Assembly (NCBI RefSeq): GCF_026241135.1
Contig: NZ_JAPFGA010000021.1
Location: forward strand, 1 to 64,000
Length of the DNA stretch: 64,000 nt
Direction: 5' to 3'
DNA from: Galbibacter kalidii
GTDB taxonomy: Bacteria; Bacteroidota; Bacteroidia; Flavobacteriales; Flavobacteriaceae
Below are positions 1 through 8,771 of this stretch, piece by piece. Numbering within the stretch: position 1 is the stretch's first letter; the number at the start of each line of letters is the position of its first letter. Under the pieces are notes generated by a model. It worked only from the letters and a program-made list of their open reading frames with translations. It was not told the origin of the DNA and ran no database searches. The position numbers and the translations under genes are program-made.

Positions 1-11
1 TCTTTCTTCAT

Positions 12-82
12 ACTGTGTAAAATTTAAAATTAATAAAAAAATATCGGGGGTCATGACCCCCGATATTTTCTATTTACACAGT
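12..82. repeat. Nested inverted repeat / probable bidirectional terminator
   Basis: A perfect 32-bp palindrome occupies 38-69 (GC-rich core CGGGGGTCATGACCCCCG, A-rich left flank, TTTT on the right). It would form a strong hairpin followed by U-rich sequence on both strands, so it reads as a bidirectional terminator for a gene left of the window. A second perfect 10-bp inverted repeat surrounds it: ACTGTGTAAA at 12-21 and TTTACACAGT at 73-82. The outer arms are not needed for termination and could be a small mobile palindrome or a protein site. The hairpin is seen directly; its role is inferred. Confidence 0.6.
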
Positions 83-153
83 TTATGAGATGCTACCGTA
101 TAAAAATGTATTTTTAGTGTTCATATAACTAATTGTAGTGCATTTGAAGACCA

Positions 154-1641
154 ATGAAAAAATACCTCCCCATAATTATAGCTCTTTCCGTTGTCAAATT
201 AACAATTCAGTTGTTGGGAAACAGGAATTATGGTTTCCATCGGGACGAATTACTTCATCTGTCGGTCAGTGAACACCTCGATTGGGGATTTATGGAATTT
301 CCACCTTTCATCGCATTGCTTGGTAAAATTTCCTATTGGCTTTTTGATTATTCATTAATGGGAATGAGACTTTTTCCAACATTGGCAGGCGTAGCGATAC
401 TCATTTTATGTTGTCTTATTGCAAAAGAACTTGGGGGAAAATCAAAAGCGGTTTTACTTTCAGGGATATGCATACTTGCTTTCCTTCCTTTTTATCGAAA
501 CCACACCTTGTTCCAACCCGTGGCATTCGACCAGCTTTTCTGGACATTAGGGTTTTACTTTGCCATAAAGTTTATAAACTCACAAAACAAAAAACACCTA
601 ATTCTTTTGGGAATAACTTTAGGTCTGGGGTTGATGAATAAATACACCATATTAGTTTGGGCTTTTGGAATCTTTATCGGTTTACTTTTCTATCAAAAAG
701 GAAACGTTTTTAAAAATAAATGGGCCTATATCTCGGCATTGATTTCATTACTGATTTTTTTGCCTAATATTATTTGGCAAGGACAAAACGGTTTCCCGCT
801 TTTAAAGCATTTACAGGCTCTTAATGATAATCAATTAGATGGAATCAACCCGTTGGATTTTGGATTGGAGCAATTGAATTTTCCCTTTACGTTGATTATT
901 AGTCTTTTTGGCTTAATCGCATTTATGACTGGAAAAAATTTAAAGAAATACAGGGCAGTTGGAATAGCTTCTTTGGTTATTTTTTGTACGATGTGGCTGC
1001 TCAATTCCAAAGCCTATTATGTATTTGGAATTTATCCCGTTTTGTTTGCAGGTGGAGCGGTAAAAATGGAATCCCTTCTTCACAAAAAACCAAATTGGGT
1101 TTACGCAGTGGCTGCAATTGTTTTAATCCCATCCATACCCTTTATCCCCGAGGCCACGCCTATTCTGTCAATCGAAAAATTTGTAGACTACACGGGGAAA
1201 AAAGAAAAAAATGGCAGAATAGAATTGACGGGGGATTATGCTGATATGTTCGGGTGGGAAGAACAGGTAAAATCAGTTGATAGTGTTTATCATGCATTAT
1301 CGGAAAAAGAACGGGAAAACGTTGTAATATGGGCCGAAAATTATGGAGAAGCCGGAGCCATTCAGGTTTTGGGGAATGAATACAGCCTTCCCAATCCAAT
1401 TAGCAGGCACGGAAGTTTTTGGCTATGGGGTTATGGCAATAAAAATGCAGATGTTTGGATAAGCATTGGAAATGAAAAAGCGTCTGTTGAGCACGTTTTT
1501 AAAGATGTGAATCTGGTAAAAATAATCACTCATAAATATGCAATTGGGGAAGAAAATGGGATTCCTCTTTACATTTGTCGTAACCCAAAAGTAGATATAG
1601 AGAAATGGTGGAAAGATTATAAAGAACATATATTTGACTGA
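154..1641 (+). CDS. GT39/PMT-type membrane glycosyltransferase (ArnT-like)
   Basis: A 495-residue multi-spanning membrane protein. The N-terminal TM is followed by a first external loop with HRDELLHLS and then LDWGFMEFPP, the acidic D-E pattern and PP motif typical of ArnT/PMT-type transferases that use polyprenyl-phosphate sugars. About ten hydrophobic segments fill residues 1-340, and a soluble C-terminal part of about 150 residues would lie outside. The family transfers a sugar from an undecaprenyl carrier to lipid A, protein or glycan on the periplasmic face of the inner membrane; donor and acceptor cannot be told here. The ATG at 154 opens directly into the first TM. The GNAT gene follows after 30 bp, possibly in one transcript. 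The family call is good, the substrate unknown. Confidence 0.8.
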   Translation: MKKYLPIIIALSVVKLTIQLLGNRNYGFHRDELLHLSVSEHLDWGFMEFPPFIALLGKISYWLFDYSLMGMRLFPTLAGVAILILCCLIAKELGGKSKAVLLSGICILAFLPFYRNHTLFQPVAFDQLFWTLGFYFAIKFINSQNKKHLILLGITLGLGLMNKYTILVWAFGIFIGLLFYQKGNVFKNKWAYISALISLLIFLPNIIWQGQNGFPLLKHLQALNDNQLDGINPLDFGLEQLNFPFTLIISLFGLIAFMTGKNLKKYRAVGIASLVIFCTMWLLNSKAYYVFGIYPVLFAGGAVKMESLLHKKPNWVYAVAAIVLIPSIPFIPEATPILSIEKFVDYTGKKEKNGRIELTGDYADMFGWEEQVKSVDSVYHALSEKERENVVIWAENYGEAGAIQVLGNEYSLPNPISRHGSFWLWGYGNKNADVWISIGNEKASVEHVFKDVNLVKIITHKYAIGEENGIPLYICRNPKVDIEKWWKDYKEHIFD

Positions 1642-1671
1642 AAGAAAAACACACTACAACAATTTGAACAA

Positions 1672-2193
1672 ATGAACTTTCCTAGAATAATAACCGAACG
1701 ACTATTGTTGCGAAGACTGAAACCATCGGACTGGGAAATGATTTCCTATTTACGTTCTGATAAAAAAGTTAATGAATTTGTGAAAAGACCAAGTGCCAAA
1801 TCAAAAGAAAAAGCATTAGAATTTATTTCAAAAATCAATTGTGGAGTTGACAATCGGAATCTTTATTATTGGACAATAACTGAAAAGAATAATAGCGAAA
1901 TGATTGGAAGCATCTGTCTATGGAATTTTTCAGGTGACCAAAGATCAGCAGAAGTCGGATACGATTTAAATCCTAAATTCCAAAGAAAAGGAATAATGAA
2001 TGAGTCTTTGAAAAGAGTAGTAGAATTTGGATTTAAAGAACTAAACCTGGACTTGATTGAGGCATACACTCATAAAAAAAATGAGCGTTCGAAAAAATTA
2101 CTGGAAAGAAATGGATTTGCACTTGTCAAAAACAAAAAAGATGAACATAATCGGGACAATGTAATTTATGGAATTAAAAAAGAAAGCAGTTGA
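1672..2193 (+). CDS. GNAT-family N-acetyltransferase (RimJ/RimL-like)
   Basis: 173 residues, a usual length for a single-domain GNAT enzyme. It starts with TERLLLRRLKPSDW, the typical first strand of RimJ/RimL-like acetyltransferases. It carries the acetyl-CoA loop in VGYDLNPKFQRKGIMNESLK (residues about 90-109; Q-R-K-G fits the Q/RxxGxG/A pyrophosphate loop) and ends with ERSKKLLERNGF, the conserved motif B helix. It would transfer an acetyl group from acetyl-CoA to an amine: a protein N-terminus, an antibiotic or a small metabolite. The substrate is not readable. It lies 30 bp downstream of the glycosyltransferase on the same strand. Confidence 0.85.
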   Translation: MNFPRIITERLLLRRLKPSDWEMISYLRSDKKVNEFVKRPSAKSKEKALEFISKINCGVDNRNLYYWTITEKNNSEMIGSICLWNFSGDQRSAEVGYDLNPKFQRKGIMNESLKRVVEFGFKELNLDLIEAYTHKKNERSKKLLERNGFALVKNKKDEHNRDNVIYGIKKESS

Positions 2194-2297
2194 AAACATC
2201 TGATTTTTAAACTAATGACAGGAACATGACATCTATATGTCGGGGGAAAAGCAGGCAGTATTGGATACATTTGCTTCATTAATTAAAATCTAAATTC

Positions 2298-4049
2298 ATG
2301 GACAATCAATCACTTTCCGAAAGACTAAAGTATCAACGAAAAATTAAAGGGTTTTCTCAAGAAGAATTATCCCAAAGAACAAATGTTACCGTACGCACAA
2401 TTCAACGTATAGAAAAAGCAGAAGTCAACCCCCACTTAAACACCATAAAATTACTAGCAGCTGCATTGGACATTGAAGTAAACGAGTTACTCCCTTTAGA
2501 CAATCCCAAAGAAGAAACCATAAAGAAAAAATGGCTGTTATTGTTGCACGCAACTCCTTTGTTAGGGATTTTTATACCATTGTGCAATGTTCTTCTCCCA
2601 CTTTTTCTTTGGATCCATAAAAGAGAAGACAATCCAATTTACGACAGGCATGGTGTAAAGGTTATCAACTTTCAGATTACAGCACTGCTACTTGCTGTTT
2701 TAGCATTTATAAGTTTGCTAACCATTGAAAAATGGGGGTTCTTAATATTTATCGCTACGGTACCTATTTGTATAGGTATTATAATCTTCAATATCATTTT
2801 TGTGCTTCGAAAAGAAAAGTGCTATTACCCCCTATCAATTCCATTTTTAAAATTCAAGCAAGAACACTCTTTAAAAACAATCGCTTTACTTATAGTAATG
2901 TTTGCTTTTAGCAATTGTACCATTAGAACTGATCAAAAAATAGAACGCATAGATGGTAGTCTTATTTCAAAAGATTCAATAACACAAAAAATCACCCAAT
3001 TAACAAATGATGCCAATGTGCAAGGTATGGCAGTTGCTATTTTCAATGATAAGCAAGCTATGTATCAACATATCGTTGGATATAAAGACTTTCCCAAAAA
3101 GTTAACCTTAACCGATTCCACAAATATTTACGGAGCTTCCTTAAGTAAAGCCGTTTTTAGTATATTGGTTATGAAACTAGTGGAAGATAATGTAATTGAT
3201 TTGGATACACCTCTAGAGTCCTACCTGCCAAAGAAAATATATGAATATAAACCATTAACGCGCTGGCATGATGATTACTCTGATCTAAAAGCAGACAGTC
3301 TATACCATAAAATAACAGCTAGAATGTGTTTGGCCCATACTACTGGGTTTGTAAACTGGAGATTTATAGAACCGGACAAAAAATTGAGAGTTCATAATAT
3401 TCCGGGCACAAAATATAACTACAGTGGTGAAGGTTTTGTTTATCTACAAGTTGTATTGGAAAAAATAACAGGCAAAGGACTGGAACAACTTGCACAAGAA
3501 ATTATCTTCAATCCACTACAAATGGAAAACTCTTCTTATGAATGGAAATCGAAATTTGAAAAAGATTTTGCTTACGGACATAAAAAAAATGGAGATACTT
3601 ATATTAAAGACATCGATAATGAACCCAGAGGAGGAAGTACCTTAGAAACTACAGTAAGTGATTATATCAAGTTTTTAACTGCTGTACTTAATCAGGAAAT
3701 TATTAGTAAAAGTTCATATAATGAAATTTTCAGTCCACAGATTAAAATCCATTCATTAACACAGTTTAATGAAGGTGCAAAATTAACTACCGATAAATAT
3801 AATGATATCAAATTGAGTTATGGGCTTGGCTGGGGCTGCCTGGAAACACCCTATGGCAAAGGTGTCTTTAAGGGAGGTCATGGTAATGGATTTCAGCACT
3901 ATTCCATCCTTTTCCCGGAATCAGGTATAGGAATTTTAATTATGAGTAATTCTGATAATGCTGAAGGCATTTATAAAGAATTGCTGGAATACACTATCGC
4001 AGACAAATATATGCCTTGGGAGTGGCTAAATTATATACCATATAAATAA
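2298..4049 (+). CDS. XRE HTH - membrane domain - serine beta-lactamase-like hydrolase fusion
   Basis: 583 residues with three parts. Residues 5-65 are an XRE-type helix-turn-helix (SERLKYQRKIKGFSQEELS, then TVRTIQRIEKAEVNP). Residues 78-172 hold about four hydrophobic segments resembling DUF4870/Tic20-like regions, including INFQITALLL. Residues 190-207 (LKTIALLIVMFAFSNC) look exactly like a lipoprotein signal with lipobox Cys207. The rest is a class C beta-lactamase/penicillin-binding hydrolase: S281-x-x-K284 (SLSK), Y375-S376-G377 and a late GGHGNG triad (about 524-529). With the N-terminus inside and about five membrane passes, the hydrolase lands outside, so topology is consistent. There is no in-frame ATG near the junction, so this is one open protein rather than two genes. 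Function is inferred: a membrane-tethered regulator coupled to peptidoglycan or beta-lactam hydrolysis. It could also be a recent chance fusion of two neighbouring genes. Confidence 0.7.
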   Translation: MDNQSLSERLKYQRKIKGFSQEELSQRTNVTVRTIQRIEKAEVNPHLNTIKLLAAALDIEVNELLPLDNPKEETIKKKWLLLLHATPLLGIFIPLCNVLLPLFLWIHKREDNPIYDRHGVKVINFQITALLLAVLAFISLLTIEKWGFLIFIATVPICIGIIIFNIIFVLRKEKCYYPLSIPFLKFKQEHSLKTIALLIVMFAFSNCTIRTDQKIERIDGSLISKDSITQKITQLTNDANVQGMAVAIFNDKQAMYQHIVGYKDFPKKLTLTDSTNIYGASLSKAVFSILVMKLVEDNVIDLDTPLESYLPKKIYEYKPLTRWHDDYSDLKADSLYHKITARMCLAHTTGFVNWRFIEPDKKLRVHNIPGTKYNYSGEGFVYLQVVLEKITGKGLEQLAQEIIFNPLQMENSSYEWKSKFEKDFAYGHKKNGDTYIKDIDNEPRGGSTLETTVSDYIKFLTAVLNQEIISKSSYNEIFSPQIKIHSLTQFNEGAKLTTDKYNDIKLSYGLGWGCLETPYGKGVFKGGHGNGFQHYSILFPESGIGILIMSNSDNAEGIYKELLEYTIADKYMPWEWLNYIPYK

Positions 4050-4109
4050 TGGAAACTACGCCCACCTCCGTATAAAAATAATTACTACATTTTGGTTCAG
4101 TCAAAGTTG

Positions 4110-4168
4110 GTTGCGGTTTTACTACATCTGATCTTCCTATGGAATATCCTCGGGCATCAAACCGCAAC
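4110..4168. terminator. Inverted repeat between convergent genes, possible terminator
   Basis: Perfect 10-bp arms, GTTGCGGTTT at 4110-4119 and AAACCGCAAC at 4159-4168, enclose 39 nt. It sits between the convergent ends of the XRE-hydrolase gene (ends 4049) and the sigma factor gene (ends 4202). The long loop makes it a weak intrinsic terminator; the position is the main argument. Confidence 0.35.
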
Positions 4169-4201
4169 TATTCTTATATAAACTCGTAGGCTTCCCAAAA
4201 A

Positions 4202-5401
4202 TTAGGACATATTCTCCAAAATATACTCCCTTCTTATCTTTTGATTAATGCTTTTCAGAACCTGTTCAATGATTTTTTCTGATTCCTTGTTTTTATTGCT
4301 CTTTAATATCTCGGCTTTGACCAAGGATAAATATATATGCTCGTTAGGCAGTTCTTTTTCTACAGTATCCAACAATTCCTTGGCCTCCCCTACTCTTTGT
4401 ACTTTACTCAGACAATAGCAAAGGTTTAATTTTGTAATGGGCGAATGAGAAAGTGAAAGCAATAACCGGTACAGCTTAATGATCTCATTCCAATGCTCCA
4501 TATTCCTATTGGCAACCGTCATGTGTCTGCTAGTAATCAGAGCTTCAACATAGTACTTATTCAATTTTGAAGGTTTGCCCAAATAGTGGAACCCGAGCTT
4601 TATAAATTCCTTATTCCAATTCGATTTATCCTGATCAAAGAAAGAAATGATTTTATCGTCTTTGACCTTAGACGGGATTCTTGCAAGGTGAAAACAAAAT
4701 AAGGCCAGAAGGCTTTTTGTGGTTTGTTTCTCAAATTTATCTGACAACATTTTAGCAAGTGCCAATGATTCCAGGCACAAGTCTTCATTGATGATAGATT
4801 TGAGTTTGTCATTGAACGAATCAAATCCAATATTAAAAACTGCATATAAGATTTCTTCTACAATTGCTATTTCATCTTCGGATATTTGATCGAAAACCAA
4901 TTCGAAATCCGTGTCTTTAGCATGCCGAAAATCCTTTTTTGCCCTACCTATACTCTTGTAAATGGCTTCTTGGGATAATAAGGTACAATCACTGATCTCT
5001 TTGATATGGAGACCAAATATGTTTTTTAATATAAACAGTACTTTTACTTTGGGAGATACCCTTTTGGTCCTACATAAAAACAGGATCGTTTTCAGTCTTA
5101 AATCCTCCTTCGGATTTTCTGCTCTTTCCTTTGCTTTATATTGAAAATCAGAATTCAGGATTTCTTTTTTCTTAATCTGGTTTAGAATATCATTACGGGC
5201 TACAATAAAAAACCAGTTTAACTTATTGTCAGGTATTTGATCCGGTTTCCAGCTCTTTAGTGATTTATAAAATGAATTTTGAATAGCATCCTCTATTTCA
5301 CTTACATAAGCTGTACCGAACTGACTTAACAAGGCAGAGAATAATTTTCCATAAAAAGTCCTGAAACTCAATTCAACCAGTAAAGATACCTTATCCTTCA
5401 T
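4202..5401 (-). CDS. ECF-type RNA polymerase sigma factor with long C-terminal domain (ECF42-like)
   Basis: 399 residues, about twice the length of a simple ECF sigma factor. Residues about 5-75 resemble sigma region 2 (ISEIEDAIQ-type helix, then NWFFIVARNDILNQIKKKE). Residues about 110-165 resemble region 4 (VKVLFILKNIFGLHIKEIS, then LSQEAIYKSIGRAKKDFR, the HTH). The remaining 230 residues are helical and match the TPR-like extension of the ECF42 group. The start overlaps the 3' end of the YCII gene by 11 bp, the standard ECF42-DGPF pairing, so the two are co-transcribed and probably translationally coupled. No anti-sigma factor is next to it; in this group the C-terminal extension is thought to replace it. 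The target genes are unknown. Confidence 0.8.
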   Translation of the reverse strand: MKDKVSLLVELSFRTFYGKLFSALLSQFGTAYVSEIEDAIQNSFYKSLKSWKPDQIPDNKLNWFFIVARNDILNQIKKKEILNSDFQYKAKERAENPKEDLRLKTILFLCRTKRVSPKVKVLFILKNIFGLHIKEISDCTLLSQEAIYKSIGRAKKDFRHAKDTDFELVFDQISEDEIAIVEEILYAVFNIGFDSFNDKLKSIINEDLCLESLALAKMLSDKFEKQTTKSLLALFCFHLARIPSKVKDDKIISFFDQDKSNWNKEFIKLGFHYLGKPSKLNKYYVEALITSRHMTVANRNMEHWNEIIKLYRLLLSLSHSPITKLNLCYCLSKVQRVGEAKELLDTVEKELPNEHIYLSLVKAEILKSNKNKESEKIIEQVLKSINQKIRREYILENMS

Positions 5402-5738
5402 ACTCCATAATGGGTCTTATTTCTGTGGTTCCGCCCCATAAATGACAAGGACAAGCTTTAGCTATATCAATAATTGAATCAAGATCTTTGGCCTGAAGCA
5501 GGTAGTACCCCCCTATCATCTCTTTTGATTCTATAAATGTTCCATCTTTAACAACACAGTCCTTTCCGGAAATCTGAACGCTATTTTCCTCCAGCCCGTC
5601 CCCAGAAATCATATGTCCGGATTCAGCCAGTTGGTTTGCCCAAGCCATATGAGCACCTATTAATTCCTCCATTTCCTTTGGAGAAAGTTTTTGCATTTTA
5701 CTAATGTCTTCGTGAAGCAGTAATAAATATTTTTTCAT
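5391..5738 (-). CDS. YCII-related (DGPF) domain protein
   Basis: 115 residues, the usual length. It begins MKKYLLLLHEDI, has the helix LSPKEMEELIGAHMAWANQL, and contains VVKDGTFIESKEMIGGYYLL, which is the DGPF-type signature with T in place of P. These proteins have a ferredoxin-like dimeric fold, are nearly always encoded next to ECF42 sigma factors, and no enzymatic role is established. The gene precedes the sigma factor and overlaps it by 11 bp. The promoter must lie in 5739-5878; I see no clear -33/-7 elements there. Confidence 0.85.
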   Translation of the reverse strand: MKKYLLLLHEDISKMQKLSPKEMEELIGAHMAWANQLAESGHMISGDGLEENSVQISGKDCVVKDGTFIESKEMIGGYYLLQAKDLDSIIDIAKACPCHLWGGTTEIRPIMEYEG

Positions 5739-5878
5739 TGTTAAAAGTTTTAATTCATTATAAAGACATCATCAGCTACCAGATTTGGACATTTTTCAGT
5801 GAAAATTTATTATTTCGTCTAAAGTTAGGACAATATTTTATGGAAAATAAAACTACAACAACAATTTAAAAATTGTCA

Positions 5879-7225
5879 TCATAAAAACGCTAAGCTTATG
5901 ATGGTACCCCTACCCTCTTTACTTTGTATTTGTATTTTGCCTTTATGAAGTAACATAATTTGCTTACATAAACTAAGGCCTATTCCGCTTCCACTCTTTT
6001 TAGTGCTAAAAAAGGGAACAAATACATTATCTATTATTTCCTCGGGGATTCCTTTTCCGTTATCGGAGACTTTAATGATAGTGCTTCCATTAACCTGTTG
6101 GAATGCAAAAACCTCAATTTTAGAATCGCTTATATTTTCGCAGGCATCAACAGCATTTAGAATAAGGTTGATTAACACTTGTTCTATTAAATAGGAGTCG
6201 ATTTCTAACTCCAGTTCCTGAGGCTCTATTGTATATTCCATAAGTACTCCTTTGGCTTGTATGGATGGATGCATCAGCCTGTTTATATTCTGGAATAATT
6301 CATGGGCTTTGATCTGTTGAAGGTTTAATTGGGTGATTTTATTTAAGGATCGGTAAGTTTTGGCAAACTTCATTAGCCCCTCACTCCTTTTTTGAATACT
6401 TTCAATACCTTCATACAGGTCTTCTGTAACCATGAGGGACTGTTTAGGATTATCAATGGTTTCTTGAATGTTCCCTTTTAAGGTTTCAGCCAGAGAGGTT
6501 ATGGGCGCAATGGAATTCATGATCTCGTGGGTCATCACGCTTAAAAGCTTCTTCCATGCTTCCGATTCATTTTTATTCAGGGTATCCTCTATGTTTTGGA
6601 GTACCACCAGCTTATAGGAATCAGCATCAATATTAAAAATGGAGCTCGAGACCAACATTTTGTTTTTTTCATTTTCTATGTCAATGGTTATGGACTCTTC
6701 TTTGGCATGATTTGTTTTGAAAAGAACGTTGAACAGTTCTTTTTTCCTGCTCTGAATAAAACTGATGTTTTTAATGGAAGGAATGTTTAGCGATTCCTTT
6801 AAGGATTCATTCATCCATAAGATCTTACCTGTTTTGGTATTGTACGCTATGATACCTACCTGAACGACCTCCAGTATCTTTTGCAGGTATAAATACTGAG
6901 TCTCCTTTTCGGTATTGATCTCCTTTATGGTCCGGTTGACCTCATTAAATCCAACGTGTAGCTTTTGGATATCTTTTGAGCCATGCTTTTCAGAATACCA
7001 GCGAGAGAAATCCCTGTATTTAACAGCTTCAAAAAAGTCGTCAATTTCTATAAATCTTTTAATGGTGAACCTATAGAGCTGGTATGCAGATATTATACTA
7101 AGCAATAAAGCACCTACTATGGCATAGGTGTTAGGAATAGTTATGGCATAGGTCAGTAGGACTAAAAATATAAATAGTATGACAATTCTTAAGGCAAATG
7201 CAATTTTGTACTTTCTATAAATCAT
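5879..7225 (-). CDS. NtrY-like membrane sensor histidine kinase
   Basis: 448 residues. Two N-terminal TMs (residues about 8-28 and 31-50) are separated by almost no periplasmic loop, so the signal is probably sensed in or from inside the membrane. A HAMP-like/PAS region covers about 60-215 (VQVGIIAYNTKTGKILWMN). The H-box is MTHEIMNSIAP with His233. The ATPase domain carries DNGKGIPEEII and GSGIGLSLCKQIM near the C-terminus. It phosphorylates the partner regulator encoded just upstream; the two frames overlap by 11 bp. Such kinase/sigma54-regulator pairs next to MacB-type transporter genes are common in Bacteroidota. The stimulus is unknown; envelope stress is an inference. Confidence 0.9.
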   Translation of the reverse strand: MIYRKYKIAFALRIVILFIFLVLLTYAITIPNTYAIVGALLLSIISAYQLYRFTIKRFIEIDDFFEAVKYRDFSRWYSEKHGSKDIQKLHVGFNEVNRTIKEINTEKETQYLYLQKILEVVQVGIIAYNTKTGKILWMNESLKESLNIPSIKNISFIQSRKKELFNVLFKTNHAKEESITIDIENEKNKMLVSSSIFNIDADSYKLVVLQNIEDTLNKNESEAWKKLLSVMTHEIMNSIAPITSLAETLKGNIQETIDNPKQSLMVTEDLYEGIESIQKRSEGLMKFAKTYRSLNKITQLNLQQIKAHELFQNINRLMHPSIQAKGVLMEYTIEPQELELEIDSYLIEQVLINLILNAVDACENISDSKIEVFAFQQVNGSTIIKVSDNGKGIPEEIIDNVFVPFFSTKKSGSGIGLSLCKQIMLLHKGKIQIQSKEGRGTIISLAFL

Positions 7226-8561
7226 ACTTATTGAGTCTTCTGTACAGTGCAGTTCTGGTAATTCCTAATTCCTTGGCTGATTTGGAAATATTCCCATTGT
7301 TCTTCTCTATGACCTTTAAAATGGTCTTCTTCTCTACGGTTTCTAAACTAAAGTCCGTACTAGTTGATGTACTTTGATGTTTTTCAATGGGAGAAAATGT
7401 GAGATCCTCTGCAGTCAGGGTTTGGTTCTCAGCCATAATCACAGCCCTTTCCAGAGCATATTGAAGCTCTCTCACATTTCCGGGAAAGGTGTAGTTTTTT
7501 AATTTATCCAAAAAATCTTCCCCTAGTATAAGTTCATCTTTAAAGTATTTCTCCTGATAAAGACTCAAAAAATACCGGCTTAAGAGTTTAATATCATTAC
7601 CGCGGTCTCTCAATGGAGGAATGGTTAGTTCTACCGTGTTTATTCGGTAGATCAAATCCTTACGAAACTTATCCTCATCTGCCAGGGAAGAGAGTTCCAA
7701 ATTGGTAGCACATATCAGCCGAATATCAATAGGAACTGATTCGTTAGATCCCAATGGGGTAATATGCCTGTTTTGAAGTACGGTAAGTAGTCTTGCTTGT
7801 TGCTGCAAAGAAATATTGCCTATCTCATCCAGAAACAGTGTTCCTCCTGAGGCGATTTCAAATCTCCCCTTTCGGTCCTCCCGGGCGTCAGTAAAGGCTC
7901 CTTTTTTATAGCCGAAGAGTTCACTTTCAAAAAGTGAGGAAGTTAAGGCGCCTACATCTACTTTGACAAAAGGTTTGTCTTTTCGTGGGGAGTTGTCATG
8001 GATGGCTCTGGCTATAAGGTCTTTTCCGGTTCCGTTTTCACCGAGAATCAAGATATTGGCATCTGTAGGAGCGACTTTTTGGAGCTTGTAGAACACCTCT
8101 TTCATCACCGCGCTCTCCCCAATTATTTTACCGGCATCGGTTTTAAAAGACTTAGGTCTGGATTTTTCGCTTCTTTTTTTTTCGACCAGCTCCTGCAGGG
8201 TTTTGATGATTCGGTCATTTTCCCAGGGTTTTACGATAAAGTCAGAAGCGCCTTCTTTTAATGATCGTATCGCCAAATCGATATCTCCATAGGCTGTGAT
8301 CAGCACTACATCGGTTTTAGAATTCAGTTGCTTGATCTTCTTCAGCCAATAAATCCCTTCATTTCCGGTATTGACAAGCCCGTTGAAATTCATATCCAAA
8401 ATGACAATATCAAAACTGTTTTTTTCTATTAAGGAAACAATATTATTGGGATTTTTCTCTACGGTGACTTCCTTTGCCTTTGATTTCAATAATAGACGTA
8501 AAGCGGTCAATACATCCGTATCATCATCGATTACTAATATTTTGGCGTCCTTCAAATACAT
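7215..8561 (-). CDS. NtrC/AtoC-family sigma54-dependent response regulator
   Basis: 448 residues. The receiver domain has acidic residues at 12-14 and phospho-acceptor Asp56 (ILDMN), with Lys111 in VKPW. The AAA+ sigma54-interaction domain has Walker A GENGTGKD (174-181), GAFTDA at 221-226 in place of the textbook GAFTGA loop, and Walker B LFLDEIG (242-248). The C-terminal Fis-type HTH (GNISKSAKELGITRTALYRRL) lies at about 425-445. It activates sigma54 promoters when phosphorylated. It is first in an operon with its kinase and divergent from the transporter genes, whose upstream region contains a matching inverted repeat and a -24/-12-like element, so the 25-kb transporter operon is its likely target. 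Confidence 0.93.
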   Translation of the reverse strand: MYLKDAKILVIDDDTDVLTALRLLLKSKAKEVTVEKNPNNIVSLIEKNSFDIVILDMNFNGLVNTGNEGIYWLKKIKQLNSKTDVVLITAYGDIDLAIRSLKEGASDFIVKPWENDRIIKTLQELVEKKRSEKSRPKSFKTDAGKIIGESAVMKEVFYKLQKVAPTDANILILGENGTGKDLIARAIHDNSPRKDKPFVKVDVGALTSSLFESELFGYKKGAFTDAREDRKGRFEIASGGTLFLDEIGNISLQQQARLLTVLQNRHITPLGSNESVPIDIRLICATNLELSSLADEDKFRKDLIYRINTVELTIPPLRDRGNDIKLLSRYFLSLYQEKYFKDELILGEDFLDKLKNYTFPGNVRELQYALERAVIMAENQTLTAEDLTFSPIEKHQSTSTSTDFSLETVEKKTILKVIEKNNGNISKSAKELGITRTALYRRLNKYDL

Positions 8562-8632
8562 AGTTATACAATATTACGTTTTTTTCAGCCTTGCTAAAAA
8601 AAGATGTGATCCTAATTTTCTTTAGAGGAATA

Positions 8633-8673
8633 GTGTTGCGGATTCGTACACAAAGTGTATCAAAAGCGAACAC
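8633..8673. promoter_or_regulatory. Nested inverted repeat, candidate activator binding site (UAS)
   Basis: The core is TACAC-AAA-GTGTA at 8647-8659. Outer arms GTGTTGCG (8633-8640) and CGAACAC (8667-8673) are also nearly complementary. It lies about 55-95 bp upstream of the -24 element and between the regulator gene and the adaptor gene, where an NtrC-type dimer would bind. The symmetry is seen; the binding is inferred. Confidence 0.45.
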
Positions 8674-8725
8674 CCAAGCTTACTTTAATCAATGTAAATG
8701 GTTGATAATAAAGGATGTAGTTTTT

Positions 8726-8740
8726 TGGCACGGTAATGCT
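8726..8740 (+). promoter_or_regulatory. Sigma54-like -24/-12 promoter element
   Basis: TGGCACGGTAATGCT resembles the sigma54 consensus TGGCACG-N4-TTGC. The -24 half is perfect. The GC of the -12 half is 11 instead of 12 bases from the GG, one base short, so the match is not ideal. The adaptor ATG is 31 bp downstream, and the only sigma54 activator in the window is divergent from it, which supports the assignment. Confidence 0.45.
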
Positions 8741-8771
8741 ATTCCCCCTGTCGTAAAATGTTATTGTTTTT

